From an uncultured Peptococcaceae bacterium (GTDB lineage Bacteria; Bacillota; Peptococcia; Peptococcales; Peptococcaceae), in the NCBI GenBank assembly GCA_900552455.1, contig URZX01000002.1, forward strand, positions 62,001-126,000: a stretch of DNA of 64,000 bases, read 5' to 3'. The translations under genes were made by a program, and so were the position numbers. This document shows positions 50,341-62,500 of the stretch, piece after piece (position 1 is the stretch's first letter; every line of letters begins with the position of its first letter). A model generated the notes under the pieces. That model was not told the origin of the DNA and ran no database searches. It worked only from the letters and a program-made list of their open reading frames with translations.

Positions 50341-51456
50341 TTACTCGTTTAATAAGGTGTGAAGCATGGTTTCCAGCACCTGCGAAAACTGCACACTGTC
50401 TTCATATTGCGGATGATGTCCGCAACCTTCGATCAGTTGCATCTCTTTCTTTGGTGCAAAGATTGCGTCATAATAATCTGCTGAATATTTCACCGGCGTC
50501 GTCCAGTCGTCCGTGCCGGAAATAAATCCAACCGGAATCTGATAGGTGAGTCCAAAGTCTCGCACATCCACGCTCAACGCATCATCAAACAAATTTTCAT
50601 TCAGCGCCACGAAATTTTCCACGCTGCATAGCTGTGTCAAAAACCAGCGCACATCGTCGAAGCCCAGATACGGTGATTTCGCAGCCAGCCACAGCAAATT
50701 CTGATCGGCTTTCTCCGCGTGATGGTAGGCGCTGGTCTGCTGCCGTAGCGCCAGCATATTCATCACCGTTTTATCTCGCAGAAATTCCTGACAGGCAGCG
50801 TCCATCCTCGAGACATCTTCTCCACTTGCCAACGCACGCTGCCGCGCATCTTCGTAGCTGTAGAGCTCGCTTTCAAACGTCACCAGTTGGCCCACGCCGA
50901 TGTACGCTGTCACCCGCTCTGGATGATCGAGCGCATAGCGACTGCCCACCGCTGTACCATAGGAATGGCCAACGAGGATCACCTTGTCCTGCCCAAAACG
51001 CTCGCAGAGATAAGCGATGAGCGCGTCCAGATCCTTCTGAGTCTGCGCAAAAGTCGCAGTGTTGTTCTGAGGATCGTCCTCTCTGTTTCGGAAATAAGTT
51101 CTGCCACAGCCGCGTTGGTCCCAGTTGACAAAAGTATACTCATCGAGGAGCTGATCTTGAAAAACATAATTCGTATAGGCATCCGGCCCAGCCGGACCAC
51201 CATGCAGCCAGATGATCACGGGATTATCCACATCATTGCCACGGATCAACAGATATTGTTCCTGTCCATCCAGCGGCACATAGATTTCCTCGTCGATACC
51301 ACGATGCGGATCGATCGCATTGCTCTGCGTTGTCACCATGCGCGCCACGCCAACGACAATCACCACAAGAACGAGCAAACCAGCGATGACAATGGCACCC
51401 CACTTTGCAACGTGAAGAATCACTGAAAGAAATTTGCGCGTGTTTTTTCTCATCAT
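50341..51456 (-). CDS. Membrane-anchored alpha/beta hydrolase (proline iminopeptidase-like)
   Basis: A 371-residue protein with one N-terminal membrane helix (AIVIAGLLVLVVIVVGVA) and an alpha/beta-hydrolase domain outside the membrane. Seen: HGGPAGPD (oxyanion region), WDQRGCGRT, nucleophile elbow GHSYGT, then the acid in SGTDDWTT and His in GCGHHPQYE, a complete Ser-Asp-His triad. HGGP and the DQRGCGRS-like motif are typical of the S33 peptidase family. Its substrate is unknown. It lies 17 bp upstream of the barnase gene, and they may share a transcript. Confidence 0.85.
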   Translation of the reverse strand: MMRKNTRKFLSVILHVAKWGAIVIAGLLVLVVIVVGVARMVTTQSNAIDPHRGIDEEIYVPLDGQEQYLLIRGNDVDNPVIIWLHGGPAGPDAYTNYVFQDQLLDEYTFVNWDQRGCGRTYFRNREDDPQNNTATFAQTQKDLDALIAYLCERFGQDKVILVGHSYGTAVGSRYALDHPERVTAYIGVGQLVTFESELYSYEDARQRALASGEDVSRMDAACQEFLRDKTVMNMLALRQQTSAYHHAEKADQNLLWLAAKSPYLGFDDVRWFLTQLCSVENFVALNENLFDDALSVDVRDFGLTYQIPVGFISGTDDWTTPVKYSADYYDAIFAPKKEMQLIEGCGHHPQYEDSVQFSQVLETMLHTLLNE

Positions 51457-51469
51457 CGCGTTCCTTCGC

Positions 51470-52162
51470 TCAGGCCATTCCCAGCGCCGGCATCAAAAAG
51501 CCAAGCAGCGCGGCAATGAGAAGACCAGGCAATATGTTGACCGTGTTGATCTCTTTGATGCCAGCCGTCGTAATACCAATGGCCATAATCATGATGCCAC
51601 CGGCGGCGCTCATGTAACTGACGACGAGATCAGTGAGCACGGGCGAAAGCAAGCCGGCGAGGAGCGTCAGCGCGCCCTGGTAAAGAATGACGGCGACGGC
51701 TGAAAAGGCGACGCCGATCCCCAGTGTGGAGCCGAGCACGATGGCCATGATGCCGTCGAGCACGGATTTTGTGAAGAGGATGCTGTAGTTCTGGTTCAGC
51801 CCTGCTTCAAAGGAACCGACGATGGCCATGGCACCGACGCAGAAGAGCAAACTGGCGCTGACGAAGCCATCGACAAAACGGGCGTCGTCCACCTTGGCGA
51901 TCTGCTTCACGCGCACGCCAAGGTTGTCGAGATGGCGGTCGAGCTGGCAGAAATGGCCGATCACTGTGCCGATCGCGATCGAAAGCACGATCACGATGTC
52001 GTTTGAAACGTCGAGCACCATGCGCAAGCCGACGACGACGATACAGATCCCAAGCGCCTGCATCAGCAGTGTGCGCAGTCTGTCAGGAAATCCTCGCTGC
52101 AGAAAATTACCCAGCAGCGCGCAGGCGATGACGACTGCTGCGTTGACCAAGGTTGCTATCAT
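51470..52162 (-). CDS. DUF554 family membrane protein
   Basis: A 230-residue polytopic protein with about seven membrane segments: NAAVVIACALLGNFLQRGFP at the start, GTVIGHFCQLDRHLDNLG in the first long loop, and the conserved LFCVGAMAIVGSFEAGL. This matches the DUF554 (YdfK-like) family, sometimes described as a putative transporter; no function is proven. It is 13 bp upstream of the hydrolase gene. Confidence 0.88.
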   Translation of the reverse strand: MIATLVNAAVVIACALLGNFLQRGFPDRLRTLLMQALGICIVVVGLRMVLDVSNDIVIVLSIAIGTVIGHFCQLDRHLDNLGVRVKQIAKVDDARFVDGFVSASLLFCVGAMAIVGSFEAGLNQNYSILFTKSVLDGIMAIVLGSTLGIGVAFSAVAVILYQGALTLLAGLLSPVLTDLVVSYMSAAGGIMIMAIGITTAGIKEINTVNILPGLLIAALLGFLMPALGMA

Positions 52163-52231
52163 CTTCCATCATCCTTCGTTCGTTATTTTGTAGTCACTGA
52201 ACTATTATAGCACAGATTCTGTGCCGGACGC

Positions 52232-52262
52232 AAAAAACCGAGGCCCATTTCTGAGCCTCGGC
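52232..52262 (-). terminator. Terminator of the hrcA-grpE-dnaK-dnaJ operon
   Basis: GCCGAGGC pairs with GGCCTCGG (minus strand), followed by TTTTTTG, 10 bp after the dnaJ stop. Confidence 0.9.
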
Positions 52263-52271
52263 TGGAGGTGT

Positions 52272-53476
52272 TTAATTGTTGTCGTCTTCATCGTCGTCGG
52301 TGAAGAGGTCTTTCATCTTGTCGAAGAAGCCCTTGTCTTCTTTCTTCTTCTCTGTTCGCCTCGCGCCCTTGGCGGATTGGCCGTCGAAGCGGTCGAGAGA
52401 ATCGGCGAGCTTTTCAAAGAGCTGACGCTGCTCGTCGGTGAGATTTTTTGGCGTTTCGACGATGACAGTCACATACTGATCGCCTTTGCCGTAGCTGCGC
52501 ATGCCCTTGACGCCTTTTCCTTTGAGGCGGAAGCGCGCGCCGCTCTGTACACCGGCCGGAATCGTGAATTTGATGCGGCCTTCGAGGGTTGGCACTTCGA
52601 TCTCGTCGCCAAGCGCTGCCTGAGCGACGTTGATCTTTTGTTCCATATAGATATCGGTGTCGTCGCGGGTGAAGATCTCATGCGGACGCACACGGATATA
52701 GATGTAGAGATCGCCGGATGGGCCGCCGTTTTCACCGGCTTCGCCCTCGCCGGCCATGCGCAGGCGGGTGCCGTTGTCGACGCCAGCAGGCACATTGACC
52801 TCCAGGGTTTTCGATTCACGCTTGCGGCCTGTGCCGCCGCAATCTGGACATTTTTCCTTGATGACCTTGCCGCGCCCGCCACATTCCGGGCAGGTGGTCT
52901 GGGTCTGCATGCGGCCGAACGGTGTCTGCTGCATGCTGGTGACGCGGCCTGTGCCGTGACAACGGCTGCAGGTTTCCGCGCTGGTGCCAGGCTTTGCGCC
53001 TGAGCCGCCGCAGGTGGAGCAAGTCACCCAACGATCGACGGTTATCGTCTTCTTGCAGCCAAAGACAGCATCTTCAAAGGAGAGCGTCAGATCATAGCGC
53101 AGGTCTGCGCCCTGACGCGGACTGTTGGCCTGCGCACCGGCGCTACCGCCGCCTCCGAAGAACATGTTGAAAATATCGCCAAGGTCTCCGAAATCGGCTG
53201 AGCCGCCAAATCCGCCGCCTCCGAATCCACCGAATCCGCCGGCGCCGAAGTTTGGCGCATCGTGGCCAAACTGATCGTACTGCTGGCGTTTTTCGGCGTT
53301 CGAGAGAACATCGTAGGCTTCGTTGATCTCCTTAAACTTTGCTTCTGCGTCTTTGTCACCTGGGTTGACATCGGGGTGATATTTGCGCGCAAGCTTGCGG
53401 AACGCTTTCTTGATGTCCGCGTCGCTGGCGTTTTTATCAACCCCGAGCACCTCATAGTAATCGCGCTTTTCAGCCA

Positions 53477-53477
<1 letters not shown>
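52272..53477 (-). CDS. dnaJ: Chaperone DnaJ
   Basis: Hsp40 co-chaperone that delivers unfolded proteins to DnaK and stimulates its ATPase. The 401 residues comprise a J domain with HPD (KYHPDVNPG, about 32-40), a Gly/Phe-rich linker (about 75-115), four CxxCxGxG zinc repeats ([32 protein letters not shown]) and C-terminal substrate domains. The charged tail DDDEDDNN is unusual but plausible. It begins at the dnaK stop codon. Confidence 0.97.
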
Positions 53478-55312
<1,835 letters not shown>

Positions 55313-55357
55313 TGTAATATTCCTCCTAAAAATCTATCAATAAAAGATGGTGGTTGT

Positions 55358-55909
55358 TTATTTATTACCCGTCACACGGCAAACCGTTGGACGGATGACT
55401 TTTTCTTTGAATTTGTAGCCTGCACGCAGCTCGTCGAAAACGGTGTTGGCTGGCTGCGATTCGTCGTCCACGACCATGATCGCTTCGTGGAAGTTTGGAT
55501 CGTATTCCTGGCCGATGGCTTCGATGCGTTCCAGACCTGCCTTGGTGAGACAGTCGAGAAGCTGCTTCTGCACTTTCTCGAACCCTTCCTGGAAAGCCTT
55601 CACGCTCTCTTCAGAATCTGCCGGCGGATTTTTCAGCGCCAGCTCAAAGCTGTCGAGCACCGGCAGAAGTTCTTTCACAAGGGTCATCGTGCCATATTTG
55701 GCGATGTCCTCTTTTTCTGTGGTGGTGCGGCGCTTAAAGTTGTCAAAATCTGCCAGGAGACGCAGATAACGCTTGTTGAGTTCTTCGTAGGCACTGTTGT
55801 TTTCGGCGGGAGCTTCCGCTTCTTCTGCGACCTCAACCTCAGGTTCGGTGGTTTCTTCCGGCGCCTGTTCCTCGGTCTGAGGATCCTTGGCCTGTTCTTG
55901 TTCTGTCAT
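55358..55909 (-). CDS. grpE: Nucleotide exchange factor GrpE
   Basis: Releases ADP from DnaK. The 183 residues have an acidic, Glu/Ala-rich disordered N terminus (about 1-45), a long dimerising helix, and the C-terminal beta domain with IGQEYDPNFHEAIM and VIRPTVCRV. Family length. It is 15 bp after hrcA and 45 bp before dnaK. Confidence 0.97.
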   Translation of the reverse strand: MTEQEQAKDPQTEEQAPEETTEPEVEVAEEAEAPAENNSAYEELNKRYLRLLADFDNFKRRTTTEKEDIAKYGTMTLVKELLPVLDSFELALKNPPADSEESVKAFQEGFEKVQKQLLDCLTKAGLERIEAIGQEYDPNFHEAIMVVDDESQPANTVFDELRAGYKFKEKVIRPTVCRVTGNK

Positions 55910-55924
55910 TCACAGCACTCCTTA

Positions 55925-57049
55925 CTAATACTTTTCTTCAAATATCGCCAGCCCTGCGCTGCTCTGCCAATCGCCATCGTGAGCGACGACGGTGGAGAGG
56001 GCATTTTTGCGGGCTTCGTTTTTTTCCAATCGCGTGAACAGCTGCTCAAATCCGCTGAGCACCGCTTCGACCATGGCCACGCACTTGATATAGTTCATGC
56101 GCTTTGGCCCGATGAGCGCCAGATGGCCGACATTTTTGCCGACGCTGTAGCTGCCGACGACCATGCTGCAGGCGCTGATCTCTGACGCGCTGTTCTCGTC
56201 GCCGATGCGGATCGTCAGGCCCTTCTCCGGCAGATTGTCAAAGAAGGTGGCCACTTCGTCGTCATCGCTGAACGCTCTGAGCAGCGAACGCAGGAGCTCA
56301 AGATCCTGGAACTCTGCAAAGGAAAGCATATTCAGCGCACCTTCGACGATGACCTCTTTCTGCTGGCGTCTGCTGAGGATCTCGTTTAGGATATCCAGAA
56401 GATCGTGGACAAAGCTCGAGGCTGTGCCCATCTGGTCGACGAGGAATTCGATCAGCGGTCTGTGCCAGTGGGCCACGGAAAGTCCGCGCAGATAATGGCT
56501 GAGCACGCCGTTGACCACGTTCAGCTCCTTCGGGCCGAAGCCTTCTGGCAGATCGATGAGACGCTGCTCGACGCGTTCGTCGTCGGTGACGACCACCATG
56601 AGGCCACGCTCCGGCATCAGGTAGATCAGATCGAGCATCGAGAGCAACGGTTTTGTGATCTCTGCCTCCGGCACCACGAGCATCGCTGTGTAGCCGGTGA
56701 CGTCTGCCATGTGTCTGAGGATGGCGTGCATGCGCTCGCCGTCGAGGCTGGCCTGGCTGCGGATGTAATCGTACAGCTGCTTTTCATCGCTGTAAGAGCG
56801 CTGGGCGCGGAACATCAACCGGTCCACATAGTAGCGGTAGCCGACGTCTGTCGGGATGCGTCCCGCTGAGGTGTGCGGCTGCACAATGTAGCCCATCTCC
56901 TCGAGATCGCTCATCTCGTTGCGGATCGTCGCCGAGCTGAAACCGATGTCGTATTTTTTGGAGATGGTGCGCGAGCCGACCGGCTCTGCTGTATCTATGA
57001 AATCTGTGACAATCGCTGCTAGAATTTTTTCTTTTCTCTCATCTAACAT
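55925..57049 (-). CDS. hrcA: Heat-inducible repressor HrcA
   Basis: Represses its own operon by binding CIRCE and is kept active by GroEL. The 374 residues comprise an N-terminal winged helix (KEKILAAIVTDFIDTAEPVGSRT, ISSATIRNEMSDLEEMG-like region), PHTSAGRIPTDVGYRYYVD, and a GAF-like dimerisation domain. AGGAGG precedes the ATG. The perfect CIRCE immediately upstream shows autoregulation. Confidence 0.96.
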   Translation of the reverse strand: MLDERKEKILAAIVTDFIDTAEPVGSRTISKKYDIGFSSATIRNEMSDLEEMGYIVQPHTSAGRIPTDVGYRYYVDRLMFRAQRSYSDEKQLYDYIRSQASLDGERMHAILRHMADVTGYTAMLVVPEAEITKPLLSMLDLIYLMPERGLMVVVTDDERVEQRLIDLPEGFGPKELNVVNGVLSHYLRGLSVAHWHRPLIEFLVDQMGTASSFVHDLLDILNEILSRRQQKEVIVEGALNMLSFAEFQDLELLRSLLRAFSDDDEVATFFDNLPEKGLTIRIGDENSASEISACSMVVGSYSVGKNVGHLALIGPKRMNYIKCVAMVEAVLSGFEQLFTRLEKNEARKNALSTVVAHDGDWQSSAGLAIFEEKY

Positions 57050-57064
57050 GCTCTCGCCTCCTTA

Positions 57065-57091
57065 TTAGCACTCTTTTCTCTCGAGTGCTAA
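57065..57091. promoter_or_regulatory. CIRCE operator (HrcA binding site)
   Basis: TTAGCACTC, nine bases, GAGTGCTAA: a perfect match to the CIRCE consensus. It lies between the promoter and the hrcA ribosome site. Confidence 0.97.
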
Positions 57092-57101
57092 CTCTGTACT
57101 T

Positions 57102-57130
57102 AGGATACATCCTAAGCCGCGAATTGTCAA
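57102..57130 (-). promoter_or_regulatory. Vegetative promoter of the heat-shock operon
   Basis: -35 TTGACA (57125-57130), 17-bp spacer, -10 TATCCT (57102-57107). CIRCE begins about 10 bp downstream, so HrcA would block initiation. Confidence 0.8.
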
Positions 57131-57182
57131 TAGAATCGCCAAAAAAATCCGCTCGCCGCCAGAAATTCTCGCCAGCGCGCGC

Positions 57183-57234
57183 AAAAAAAATCGACCGCCC
57201 GTCGCCTGAGATTTTTCCCAGGCAACGGGCGGTC
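57183..57234 (-). terminator. Terminator of the smc-ftsY-deaminase transcript
   Basis: A GC-rich stem of about 18 bp with one mismatch (arms at 57193-57210 and 57217-57234; GACCGCCCGT/ACGGGCGGTC outermost), followed on the minus strand by ATTTTTTTT. Confidence 0.9.
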
Positions 57235-57245
57235 GTGAAAAATTT

Positions 57246-58535
57246 TCAGCCAACGAGTCGTTTTGCGCGGCGCTCTGCTTCTGCAATGATGCGCTCGACG
57301 TCGAGCGTCTGATATTCGCCGTGCTTGTAAAGGCAATCGCCCTGCACGAAAACGCTGTCGATGTCGCTCTGCTGCGCAGCGTAGGCAACATTGCTCACAG
57401 CGTCGTGATGCGGCACGTTCCACGGCTGATCAAGCTTGTAGAGCACGAGATCGGCGCGCTTGCCGACGGCGATGCTGCCGATGGCGTCGTCCCAGCGCAG
57501 CGCTTTTGCGCCGTTCACGGTCGCCAGACGCAGCGCATCGCGCGCACCAACGGCTTGCGCATCGTAGTTGCGGATCTTGTGGATGAGCGCAGCCACCTGC
57601 AGCTCGCGGTGCATGCTCATGATGTTGTTCGAGGATGCGCCGTCGGTGCCGAGACCGACAACGACACCAGCGCGCTCGAGATCCTCGACGCGGCAGATGC
57701 CGCTGGCGAGCTTGAGATTGCTGATCGGATTGTGCGCAGCTGCAACGCCGTGACGCGCATAGATCGCGATGTCCTCATCTGTGAGCCAGACGCTGTGGGC
57801 AGCGAGGGTTGGCACATCGAGCACGCCGAGGCTTTCCAGCCAGGCTGCCGGCGTCATGCCATATTTTCCCTGGATGAAGTCGAACTCGCCCTTCGTTTCC
57901 GCGACGTGGATGTGCACGCCGGTGTTACGCTGGCGTGCGTGCGCCGCCATTTCCTGGATGTATTCGCCAGGGCAGGTGTTCGGCGCGTGCGGTCCATACC
58001 AGATGCGGATGCGATCCTCTTCGGCGCCGTGCCAGCGCGCGTAGGCGGCGTCGTTTTCTGCGATGCCGCGCCCCTCAGGATCGTTCATGCCGACGCTGCC
58101 GCGGGAGATGATCACGCGCATGCCGCTGTCGACGACGGCCTGTGCAATGGCGTCACAGTGGTCGTACATTTCCATGAAGCAGGTTGCGCCGCCAGCGATC
58201 ATTTCCAGCATGCCGAGGCAGGAGCCCCAGTACACATCGTCGTCAGAAAGACGTGCTTCTGCCGGCCAGATATAGTTGTTGAGCCAGACATCCAGCGGCT
58301 GGTCGCCGCCGTAATCGCGCAGGAGTGCCATCGCCACATGGGTGTGGGTATTGATGTAGCCTGGCGCCAGCAGATAATGCTCGCCGCGGGCAAATTCCAC
58401 GGCGTCCGCTGCTTCCTCTGCGCTGACGTTTCCGACAGCGGCGATGCGCCCGTCTGCGACGAGCAGATCGCCGACGACTGGCGAAAGTGCGTCGCCTTCA
58501 AGCATTGTGACATTGCGGAACAGGGTTTTATTCAT
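57246..58535 (-). CDS. MTA/SAH deaminase-type amidohydrolase
   Basis: A 429-residue zinc amidohydrolase of the MtaD group, which deaminates 5'-methylthioadenosine, S-adenosylhomocysteine or adenosine. Metal ligands are visible in GYINTHTHVAM (HxH), HIHVAETKGE, AAHSVWLT and GTDGASSNN. The start at 58535 is preceded by GAGGAGG; the frame continues upstream into ftsY without a ribosome site. It overlaps the ftsY stop by 8 bp and is the last gene of the transcript. It would recycle products of SAM-dependent reactions; exact substrate preference is not readable. Confidence 0.85.
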   Translation of the reverse strand: MNKTLFRNVTMLEGDALSPVVGDLLVADGRIAAVGNVSAEEAADAVEFARGEHYLLAPGYINTHTHVAMALLRDYGGDQPLDVWLNNYIWPAEARLSDDDVYWGSCLGMLEMIAGGATCFMEMYDHCDAIAQAVVDSGMRVIISRGSVGMNDPEGRGIAENDAAYARWHGAEEDRIRIWYGPHAPNTCPGEYIQEMAAHARQRNTGVHIHVAETKGEFDFIQGKYGMTPAAWLESLGVLDVPTLAAHSVWLTDEDIAIYARHGVAAAHNPISNLKLASGICRVEDLERAGVVVGLGTDGASSNNIMSMHRELQVAALIHKIRNYDAQAVGARDALRLATVNGAKALRWDDAIGSIAVGKRADLVLYKLDQPWNVPHHDAVSNVAYAAQQSDIDSVFVQGDCLYKHGEYQTLDVERIIAEAERRAKRLVG

Positions 58536-59565
58536 CGGCTTCTGCCTCCTCTGCCGTTTCTGCTGCGTCGTCAACTGTTTCCGACTGGTCGTCGCCGCCA
58601 AAACCAAGGAACAGCGCTTCGGCAAAGGTGCGTGGATTGAACACCTGCAGATGCTCCTTCTGCTCGCCGACGCCGATGTATTTCACCGGCAGATCATACT
58701 CGGCTTTGACACCGATGACCACGCCGCCCTTGGCGGTGCCGTCGAGCTTGGTCAGGATCACGCCGGTGACGCCGGCAGTATCTTTGAAAACCTTCGCCTG
58801 ATTGAGCGCGTTCTGGCCGGTGGTGGCATCGAGCACGAGGAGCACGTCGCGCAGGGAGTCTGGCGCTTCGCGATCGATGATCTTGCGGATCTTCGCGAGC
58901 TCGTTCATGAGGTTGACTTTGTTCTGCAGACGACCGGCGGTGTCGACGAGGAGCACGTCGCAGCCGCGGGATTTTGCCGCAGCGATGGCGTCGAACACGA
59001 CAGCAGCAGGATCGGCGCCTTCCTGGTGCGCGATCACATCACAGCCGACGCGCTCGCCCCAGATCTTGAGCTGATCGGCAGCAGCAGCACGGAAGGTGTC
59101 GGCAGCGCCGAGGATGACCTTGTGGCCCTGCTCCTTGAGCTGCCAGGCGATCTTGCCGATGCTCGTTGTTTTGCCGACGCCGTTGACGCCGACGAAAAGG
59201 ATGATGTTGAGGGTATCCGGCTCGAGCTTGAGCGGTTCCTCTTCCTCGCCGAGCAGCTGCACGAGCTCGTCGGCGAAGGCTTCCTGCAGATCGGCGCTCG
59301 TTTTTAGATGGTCGCGTTTTTCGCGCTCGCGCAGACGCTCCACGAGATCGAGCGCAGTGTTGACGCCGACATCGCCCTGGATGAGCGCTTCTTCGAGCTC
59401 ATCGTAGAGATCGTCGTCGATCTCCTTGCCGCTGAGCACGCCGAACACTTTTTCCATAAAACCACGGCGGGTTTTTGAAAGTCCGTCGTTGAGCTCTTTG
59501 TTGAGCGCTTCGGCGTCGGTTTTTTCAGCTTGGTTTTTCTTAAATAAACGGTCAAATAATCCCAT
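58528..59565 (-). CDS. ftsY: Signal recognition particle receptor FtsY
   Basis: SRP receptor GTPase for co-translational membrane targeting. The 345 residues comprise an N domain (about 25-110) and a G domain with GVNGVGKTTSIGK, DTFRAAAADQLKIWGER, DTAGRLQNK and TKLDGTAKGGV. Only a short A domain precedes it, as in Bacillota, while an acidic tail of about 25 residues (ETVDDAAETAEEAEADE) extends the C terminus. It lies 3 bp after smc, the standard smc-ftsY arrangement. Confidence 0.96.
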   Translation of the reverse strand: MGLFDRLFKKNQAEKTDAEALNKELNDGLSKTRRGFMEKVFGVLSGKEIDDDLYDELEEALIQGDVGVNTALDLVERLREREKRDHLKTSADLQEAFADELVQLLGEEEEPLKLEPDTLNIILFVGVNGVGKTTSIGKIAWQLKEQGHKVILGAADTFRAAAADQLKIWGERVGCDVIAHQEGADPAAVVFDAIAAAKSRGCDVLLVDTAGRLQNKVNLMNELAKIRKIIDREAPDSLRDVLLVLDATTGQNALNQAKVFKDTAGVTGVILTKLDGTAKGGVVIGVKAEYDLPVKYIGVGEQKEHLQVFNPRTFAEALFLGFGGDDQSETVDDAAETAEEAEADE

Positions 59566-59568
59566 GTG

Positions 59569-62500
59569 CTAAGCCTCCTGCTCGTCCTGATAATCGCTCA
59601 GCCGCACGGATACCTGCTTGGAAACGCCGTTGGCATCCATGGTGATGCCGTAGAGGACAGACGCCGCTTCCATGGTGCCCTTGCGGTGAGAGATGATGAT
59701 GAATTGGGTTTTGTTGGTATATTGAATGATAAAGGATGCAAATCGCTCGACGTTGGCCTCGTCCAGCGCGGCTTCGATCTCGTCGAGAATGACAAACGGG
59801 CTCGGCCGCACCTCCAGCAGCGCAAAGAGCAGCGCCGTCGCTGTGAGTGCGCGCTCGCCGCCGGAGAGCAGCGTCAGCACGCGCTCTTTTTTGCCAGGCG
59901 GCTGGGCCACGATCTCCACACCAGTCTCGAGATAACGACCCGGCAGCGACAGCTCAAGCCGCGCGCTGCCACCGCCGAACATGGCGGTGAAGATCTGCGA
60001 AAACTGCTCGTTGACTTTCTCATACGCTTCTTTGAAGCGTCTGGACATGGTCTGCTCCATCTCGTGGATGACATCCTCGAGCTTCTGCTTGGCGAGGCTG
60101 AGGTCCTCGAGCTGCGTCTGCAGAAATGCCGCCTGCTCGCTGACGCGCTCATATTCCTCCAGCGCGGTGAAATTGATCTCGCCGAGACGAGCGATCTTGT
60201 TTTTCAGCGTTTTGAGACGGGCTGGCGCATCCTGGGTGTCGAGCTCAAGATCTGCTTCGGCGATGGCAACATCCGGCGAAAAACCGAAGGCTTCCAGAAG
60301 CTGCTCCTCAAACTGGTTGAGCTTTTCTGTGGTACGCTCGAGCCGCATCTCAGAAGTGCTGTGCGCCCGCCAGCAATTGTCGCTCGTGCTGCGCGCCTCG
60401 CTGACGGATTTTTCCCGCTCGCGGATGTCTTCTTCCAACGCATCGATGCGTGCCTTCGCTTCCTGCATGGTGGCATCGACAGCGAAGTGGCTGTCCTGCG
60501 CTGTTTTCAACGCTGTGTGCTCGTCGTCGAGACGCGCGCTGAGGGTAGCCAGCTCTTCTGCAAGCTGGGCGCTGTCTGTTTCCTGCTGCGCCACTGCCTG
60601 CTGCAGGCGCGCTGCTTCGCTGACGGCGGCCGCGTAGCGCTCGCGCTGATGCTGCACCTGCTCATCGCGCGCCGCCTGCTGCACGAGCACGCCCTGCAGC
60701 GCTGCCTGCGCTGTTTGCTGGGCGGTCTCCGCCCGGCCAAGATCGCTGCGCGCCTGCGCCAGATCTTCAGCGAGGGTTTCCAGCTTGACGCTGAGCGCTT
60801 CTGCCGCTTCTTTCGCACGCGCGAGATCCTGTTCCGCTGTCGCACGCTCGGCGCTGAGGCTGTCGCGATTCATACGCTCAAGCTCCAGCTCACGCTGCAC
60901 ACGTTTTACCTGCGCCTGCTGCTGTTCGAGGACGACAGCGATCTCGCGCAGCGCCAGCTGCTCCTCCTGCTTGCGCGCGTTGCCACGCTCCTGCGACTGC
61001 GCGAGCTTTTCCAGCTGCGTCTGCAGCTTCGCCGCTGTGTCGACGATCTTTGCTGCTTCGACGGTGAGAGCGGCGATCTTATCCTTCAGCGCGCCCATTT
61101 CGTGCTTGCGGTGGACGATCGAGCTCTGCTTTTTCTGATGCCCGCCGGTCATGCTGCCGCCAGGCGCCAGCACGTCGCCATCCAGCGTCACAAAGCGATG
61201 CTTCGCGCCGGTGCGCTTGGCCAGCGCCGTCGCGCTCGCAAGATCGCGCAGCACCCAGACGCGGCCGAGAAGCTGCGCCATCACGGCTTCGTATTTCGGA
61301 TCGTATTGCACCAGATCCAGCGCCAGACCGATCACGGCGTCGTCGTGGAAATCGACGTCCTGTCGCTTGCCCTTGACGAGGTTCAGCGGCATGAAGGTGA
61401 CGCGGCCGCGGCGCTCTTTTTTCAGCCAGGCGATGGCCTGCTGGGCGTCGCGATCGTCGTCGACAACGACGTTCTGCGCTGCGCCGCCGAGGGCGTTTTC
61501 GATGGCTGTGAGATATTCTGTCGGGATCTCCAGAAGCTGCAGGATCGAGCCCTGGATTCCGGAAAGCCGGCGCTCTTTTTTCGCGCGCAGCACCTGCTGC
61601 ACGCCCTGGTAGTACCCTTCGCCGGAGGCTTCAAATTCCTCCAGCGTTTCCAGACGGCTCTGCGCCTGGGTGAGCTGCTGTTCGAGATGACGCTGCTGCT
61701 CCTGCTGGGCAGCGAGCGCCTGGCGACAGGTCGTCATGTCGTGCTCAAGCTTTGCCAGCGCGCTTTCGGTTTCTGTCAGCGCCGCTTCGCTCTGTGCCTG
61801 CTCCGTCTGGCGCTGCGCCACGTCTGCCGCCAGGGCTTCGTGCTGCGTTTCCAGCTCCGCCAGACGCGATGCCACACGCTCGCTGCGCGCTGCGTCGCCG
61901 CTCATCGCCTGCTCCAGGCGGGTGATCGTGTTGTTGGTGGCTGCCTGCTCGGAAAGGGTCTCGAACTGCTCCGCCTGCAGGCTGTCGATGCGCGTTTTCA
62001 GCGCGCTCACATCGTTTTCCGCAGCGGTCAGCGCTGCCTGATCCTGCGCAGCCTGGCTGTCGATCTCTGCCGCTTCGGCCTGGCTTTCTGCCAGCGCTCT
62101 CGCGTAGGTCTCCACATTTTCGCGCACCTCTGTGAGCTTCTGATGATTCTCCTCTGCCTGCGCAGACAGCGTCGCCAGTCGCTCCTCGGCGTGCTGATGC
62201 CGCTCAGCGAGCAGGCTCAGCGCTTTTTCGTGCTCCTGCGTTTCGCGCAGGGAATCGGTGTAGGCCGACTGCGCGCTTTCCATGGCGCGACGCTCCCGCG
62301 CTAATGTCTGCTTCGCTTCTGCGAGGGCCGCCTCTGACTGATCGAGGGCAGTCTGCGCCGCCAGCGCTTTTTCGTGCTCCGCTTCCAGCGTATCGAGCTG
62401 GGCTTTTTCGTCATCCCGCGCCTGCAGCAGCTGTTTTGTCAGATAAGCGAGCTGGAGCTTGTCGCTCTCTGCCTTGAGCCCACGATAGACGCGCACCTTC

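Noticed and set aside
59566..62304. Open frame of 912 codons opposite smc
   Set aside because: Leu/Arg/Gln-rich antisense shadow of the SMC coiled coil; no ribosome site or recognisable domain.
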